64,000 nt of DNA from Cryptomeria japonica (lineage: Eukaryota; Streptophyta; Pinopsida; Cupressales; Cupressaceae), in NCBI RefSeq assembly GCF_030272615.1, contig NC_081414.1, positions 521,174,185 through 521,238,184 of the forward strand, read 5' to 3'. The first letter of the stretch is position 1; each line of letters begins with the position of its first letter. Shown here in pieces: positions 57,138 to 64,000 of this stretch. The notes beneath the pieces are model-generated. The model searched no databases. It worked only from the letters and a program-made list of their open reading frames with translations, and had not been told where the DNA came from. The position numbers and the translations under genes were made by a program.

Positions 57138-60100
57138 TGTTAGGACCTATAAAATCTTGAGGGTGTTTTTTCCTTTGCATGAAAAAATTTAGAAAATTTA
57201 AACCTTTGTAGTGCATTATTGTAATTCATAATGAACTTGAACCCTTTTTGGTTCAAGGTTCAAGGTTCAAGGTTCAACCGTTTCTCTTGCGTGAGTCGTG
57301 GCTTTGTAATGTTTTTTAATAAGCAAGTGAGAATGCGTTATGTCAGTTTTGAAACTTTTGCTAATTGGTTCAAGGTTCAAAGTTTCAAGCTATTGGGACT
57401 CATTAAAATTTGAGTATTTTGGGAGGCCCATTTCAAAATTTTGCATTTGCATTTCCTCCTGGCGTGTTTCTGCCAGTTTTGAATTTTTGCCTTATCGGCA
57501 AGACCTACCCCAATTGGTAGGACTCGCCCTAATGAGGTCACAGGTGGTGTGTGTGGTGTTATCAAGTATCAGGTGGAGCAGTTTCATGCTATCCCGACAA
57601 CCCGATGACATGGTGCAAGCGGGGGAGATATACATCAGTGACATTGACCATCAGAATAGCGCAATGTAATGCTACTTGATGGAACATCATCCAAAGCATG
57701 GTAAGTCATCGACCATCGGAGGTCAAGTTTTGAAGTTATCCCTATGACCCGATGGATAGTGCAAAGAGGTGTGGAGTGCGAAGATTTTCATTGGCCATTG
57801 GGTTAGTATGTTTGGAGGGGTCCTGATGACCCAATGGAAAGGCCCGGGAATGGTCCATTTATCCCACATTGGTCACGAGGAGGAGCATTTCAGTATTTAA
57901 AGGCAAATCCTCATACATATTAAGTGTCAAAATTTATGAGATTTTGGCAAGTAGCAACTCAGAAGTGGTGGGCCCCCCCACGTGCATCTCAAAGTGCCCA
58001 AATTTTGCAGTAGAAAGGCAAAATAACCAGTGAGCAAGTTAGGCTGATCAACAGTGATCGCAAAAGATCCAATAGTTATCGCTATGTCACGACATAAAGA
58101 TGCTCACCAGATATCACCGCGACTTGGCGACAAAGCACATGTTGAAAAGGGGTGAGAGGTTTAGATTAAGGATCGAGTAGGTTTGAGCTGATCAAATGGT
58201 TATCACTATACCGCCATGTGAAAGTGCTCGACTATTAATAGCTGAGAATTAGTGACTGATGAGGTGGAAGATAAGTGGTGGACACGTGGTGATGTTGTGG
58301 TACATGAGAGAGCTACTCAGGAGAGGCTAATCATCAAACAGATTGCTGAAATCCAATGACAGATCTAAGGCAGATCAACAGTGGGGTGAAATTCTGGGGC
58401 TAACCATGACTGTCATTGTACTGCGGTTGTGAAGTGCCCAAAATAAATACCCTCGTGATAGGTGGCACCAAGGACTCTGAGAAAATCATGAGGTGCCACG
58501 TGGTGACATGCAGCTGATGAGGTGGAAGGTCTAGTGGTAACATGAGGAAGATAGGTGGCATGTCATCAAAATGAACATTGAGCAGACCTTGGCTTCGATG
58601 GACCTCTAAATGGACTCACCGAAGACATCAGTTTCATCAACATGAAAGGTGTCAATGAAGCTAGGGTTTTGATAAAACGTTAAAGTGATTTACCGATGGG
58701 GAGGTTTGGCTGAAATACTGAGGCCTAACAAACTAGAATAGGTGGTCGGTCTGGCGATGCTGAGGTGGCAAATGAGGTTGTTCTTAGGTGGATCCAGTGG
58801 TTAGTCATAGACTGACACGTAACACGGATGGATGAAGAGATAAAGACTGAGTAGGTTTGTTCCAATCTAACGGTTGTGGCTATACCACTATGCAAAGGTG
58901 CCTGATGGTTATCCCCTATGACATGGTGACTGATGACATGGCAGTTGTAGTGGCGGTCTAGGTGGGCTTGGAGAAAACTAGGAAGTGACACATGGCAGGT
59001 GCGCTAGAGGAGAGAGTTTCCTAGGTGAATTAACCAATGGACATGTCAAGAGGGATCTGATAGTTGGATTGATGATCTGATGGTGGTTTCCATGTCGCAA
59101 TGGAAAGATGCTCAATGGATAAGAGGCGTGACTTGGTGACTAAGCAATGGGACCCGTAGGAAGAACAATTTAAAGGAAGTAAAGAATAAGCAAGTTCAAG
59201 GAAGATCTACAGTTGTCGCCATACCGAAAGATGGACGTGCTCGAATGTTAATGGCCGCGACTTGATGACTAGTGAGGTGGCAAGATAGGTGGAGTCTAGA
59301 GGGACTCATGAGTGAACTAGGGGGTGACATGTGGCTGAAACCTGCATGGGAAATTCAGGTTAAAATATAGTTTCAGACTGTGGTGATAAGGCAAAAGCTT
59401 AAATGACTGACTTGTAGAGGGAATGATGGTTGAGGGTTGAATTTTTGCCCAAATATGGATTTGTCATATATCGTTGGAAAGCTCTTGATCTGAGGAATTT
59501 GATTATGCAGTCAAGTGTAGCCCACGACAAGTATTTTTGGGGTAGTGAACTCGAGATCTTAGAAGTTATTTCTCAGACAGAAGGTGATGATTTTCTATAG
59601 ACCAAGTGCGACAGTGGTTAATGCTAGTAGTTAAGGTAAGCGGTTACAGTGGCAAACTAGTGGTAGCGGTTAAGTTTTTAATAGCTAGAGAACAAGTGGT
59701 GGGGCCCATTTCTAAGAGGATTATTTAGGAAAGTTAAAGGGCATGTTAGTTTCCCATGATCAGATGGTTGTTTCTATATCGCAATGGAAACACGTCCAAA
59801 CTTTAAAGGCTATGACATGGAGACTAAAGGAGAGGTGCTTAGAAAGAAGACATCCTGATTTGTTGGTGCCAAAAAAATTAAATATTCAAAAGAAAAAGAG
59901 GCAAAGGTGTGCAAGTTACATCTGACATTGCTTCAAGGTGAAAAAGGGTCAGCGAGAGCTATCCAAGGAGGTCTGCAAAGGACATAATGATGTGCGGCTC
60001 TGTGTTTTCTTAGGTAGAACCATCAATGTTCTGGCTTGAGATAATACACTGACATTATGAAGCTATCGGTTGTTGTGACCAATTTTGGGTAATAGGGGCC

Positions 60101-61107
60101 TACCTTTTCGGCCATTTTCCAAATGAATGCCTAGTGAATTAATGAAGCACACATCCCAGAAAGAATGTTAGATTTCTCCCTTAACTGCAATGAATTAGAA
60201 ATATAACATTTGCAATAAATGTCTATTAGGGTAATATTTTTCTTCTAGGTAGTTTGAAGCTTGTTGCATCTTGATTTCTATAAAAGGATACCAAGGCTGC
60301 CTAGAAAAAGGGACACAAAATTTTGTAACTAAACTCTGGCAAAATTAATACAGGCCTTTGTCTTAGCAATTTCTGAGTCAAATATGAAGTACTTGTAACC
60401 TTCTAACAAAGGAATGAAAAATACAGTCCAAAGAATTTAAATTCAAAATTGTATTGTCTCTATGTCATTGTACTGGTGTTCATTCCGTTTAAGTAATCAA
60501 GCATTTCTGATTTGAATGATTTGCTAGGCATCTAATGAAGTTGTTTTGAGTCTTTTTTTTAAGGAGAAAAATATAAATATACTTTGAACAAAGTCATAGA
60601 TATCAGTATTTCTAGTGTGGATTTGATGATGAAATCTGATGCAGATTAGGACTCTATGTATTTCAGGCATATTCAAAGTTGATAGATCAGGAACTTGTGA
60701 TTTGTGTACTAGTTTCTCTTTTCAGGTTGCAGTTTGTTGTAGATGACTCTGTTGCCTGGATAAGGCACTGGTTTATCTGTTGGTTTTTGTTGCATTTTGT
60801 GATCCTTTTTTAAAAAGTCAAATCAATTTTCCATTTAGGTTAGTTGTATTGGTCAGTACGGAAATTTTGCAGGAATTTACACTAGTTTTCTGCAAACCAT
60901 TTACTATTTTTGTGAGAAAATAGTCTTTAAAAGGGTTCACCTAACCAAGTTTTTATAATCTTAAAGTGTAGGAGGTTTCCTAATTATGGAACCTCATATT
61001 GTTGTCTTTATTTCAAACTTTTGTTGTTCTCTTCCATTGCAGCACATAAGCAATAATCTTCACTTTTAAAGAGAAGAAACAAAAGTTTTCAAAATGGAGA
61101 ACAACAA
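57138..61107 (+). repeat. Probable 5' LTR of E (about 3.97 kb)
   Basis: TG...CA ends, with a primer site three bases beyond. No long ORF inside. A GGTTCAAGGTTCAAGG repeat lies at 57249-57275 and TGGTTCAAGGTTC again at 57365. From 58.07 to 59.84 kb a diverged module recurs: a TATCGC(T/C)ATACCGCAATGG-like box, then GATGCTCGA, GCGACTTGGTGACT and GAGGTGGCAAG. Copies are near 58074, 58200, 58865, 59085, 59212 and 59764. Confidence 0.58.
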
Positions 61108-61111
61108 AATT

Positions 61112-61322
61112 GGCGACTCTGCTTGGGACTAATCTAAAGATCGCTAGTATAGATTGTTGAATCAGATTGTAAGTGTTTTTTCCCATCCAAGTTACAACAA
61201 AAAAATTGGCGACTTTGTTGGGGACTAATCTAAAGATCTCTTGTATAGATTGTTAAATCAGATTGTAAGTGAGTTTTCCCATTCGAGTCACCACAACAAA
61301 AGTGGTGACTCTGCTGGGGAGA
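61112..61322 (+). repeat. Three tandem primer-site-like repeats of E
   Basis: TGGCGACTCTGCTTGGGAC (61112), TGGCGACTTTGTTGGGGAC (61207) and TGGTGACTCTGCTGGGGA (61303) each head a unit of about 95 bp sharing CTAATCTAAAGATC, GTATAGATTGTT and AATCAGATTGTAAGTG. The sequence matches the 3' end complement of a plant tRNA-Arg as I recall it (TGGCGACTCCGCTGGGGA). Confidence 0.7.
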
Positions 61323-61638
61323 GTCAATTAAGATAAGTCTTATACTGCATATTTGTATCTTTATTGCATAAAAGTGTTGAGATCAGGTTCCCTTGGTTTC
61401 AGTCTAAAAATTATTGAGCTTGTCTTTCTAAAGAAAATTATTGATGTAACTCATAGCATCTTAGAATACTATTATGTTCTTTTCTATAGATCAATAGTTT
61501 TATTCTCATGTCTCTTGTAAGTGATTCACTGTGTTGAAATATTTTTTATTCCCAAGATATTGGGCAGCGACTCTAAATTAAGGAAAAAACCAGTGTTCTT
61601 TTAGAAAAAAATCACAGTCACTTCACAAGATTAGGAAG

Positions 61639-61739
61639 ATGAATAAGAGAAGGAATACTAGGTCTTATATGGAGAAAAATTCTCAAGAGGAGTTGCATGA
61701 AGGGTTACCTGAACCAGTCAATAAGGGTTGGAGAGGAAC
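61639..61739 (+). pseudogene. Start of a gag-like frame of E (truncated)
   Basis: ATG 61639 opens a frame MNKRRNTRSYMEKNSQEELH and runs through EGLPEPVNKGWRG, where another element appears to begin. The position some 500 bases after the primer site suits gag. It is too short to identify a domain. Confidence 0.45.

Positions 61740-64000
<2,261 letters not shown>

Larger units (their letters stand above)
57138..61739 (+). mobile_element. Large LTR retrotransposon E (5' part), cut by F
   Basis: A 5' LTR candidate of 3970 bp (57138-61107, TGTTAGG...ACAACA) is followed by a tRNA-Arg-like primer site, a leader and the start of a gag-like frame (61639: MNKRRNTRSYMEKNSQEELH). Only one LTR lies within the window, so the LTR limits rest on the terminal motifs and primer site alone. 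The gag frame breaks off at 61740. Confidence 0.62.

Overview
The window is nuclear plant DNA, most likely from a large, repeat-rich genome such as a gymnosperm (inference). The evidence is spliced plant genes, plant-type Copia and Gypsy LTR retrotransposons, LINEs of which one carries a terminal RNase H domain, a plant mobile domain gene, and several layers of elements nested inside one another. There are no bacterial-type operons, no CRISPR arrays, and I saw no tRNA or rRNA genes.

Layout. (1) 1-15.8 kb: an old LINE on the minus strand (L1; endonuclease and ORF1 at 12889-15634, a reverse-transcriptase fragment at 1-250) is split by two LTR elements. Copia element A (248-6345, plus) has decayed gag, protease, integrase, reverse transcriptase and RNase H. 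Element B (6346-12888, minus) has the same primer site and LTR style but encodes no pol; it carries a coiled-coil/zinc-knuckle ORF and one very long unrecognised ORF. (2) 15.8-23.2 kb: AT-rich single-copy-like DNA with the only host genes that look intact, a tandem pair of five-exon PLAC8/PCR-type genes at 17331-18194 and 21880-22739. (3) 23.2-29.9 kb: a second LINE (L2, plus) with ORF1, endonuclease, RT, zf-RVT and RNase H, split by a 778-bp solo LTR with a perfect 5-bp target duplication. (4) 30.1-32.6 kb: a plant-mobile-domain gene relic on the minus strand, with another solo LTR (31402-32543) upstream of it.

(5) 32.6-53.3 kb: the most unusual object, a 20.68-kb element (called T here) bounded by 30-bp perfect terminal inverted repeats and TCTA on both sides. 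It holds a decayed, probably spliced DDE-like transposase (43203-46282), a second multi-exon gene on the opposite strand (about 49.8-52.66 kb), a seven-copy satellite of about 350 bp, long CT/CA and CTCTCC-type arrays, and palindromic ACCCGTACGGGT-like motifs near both ends and just upstream of the transposase TATA box. A Gypsy-type element without pol (G1, 35001-41620) sits inside T's CTCTCC array with a CTCTC duplication, and one of its LTRs is in turn hit by a solo LTR (36317-37624, AAACT duplication).

(6) 53.3-64 kb: a B-like element (C, 53661-57137, minus) is cut by a large LTR element E (LTR about 3.97 kb, 57138-61107, then three tandem tRNA-Arg-like primer sites and the start of gag). 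E is cut in turn by what looks like the start of another LTR (F, from 61740), which runs off the window and contains a long (AT)n array.

Apart from the PLAC8 pair, nearly every coding region is broken. Most in-frame stops I checked are TAG, TAA or TGA that one C-to-T change from CAG, CAA or CGA would explain, as expected for long-methylated, silenced repeats. All element boundaries were read by eye from terminal motifs and duplications; no alignment program or database was used.
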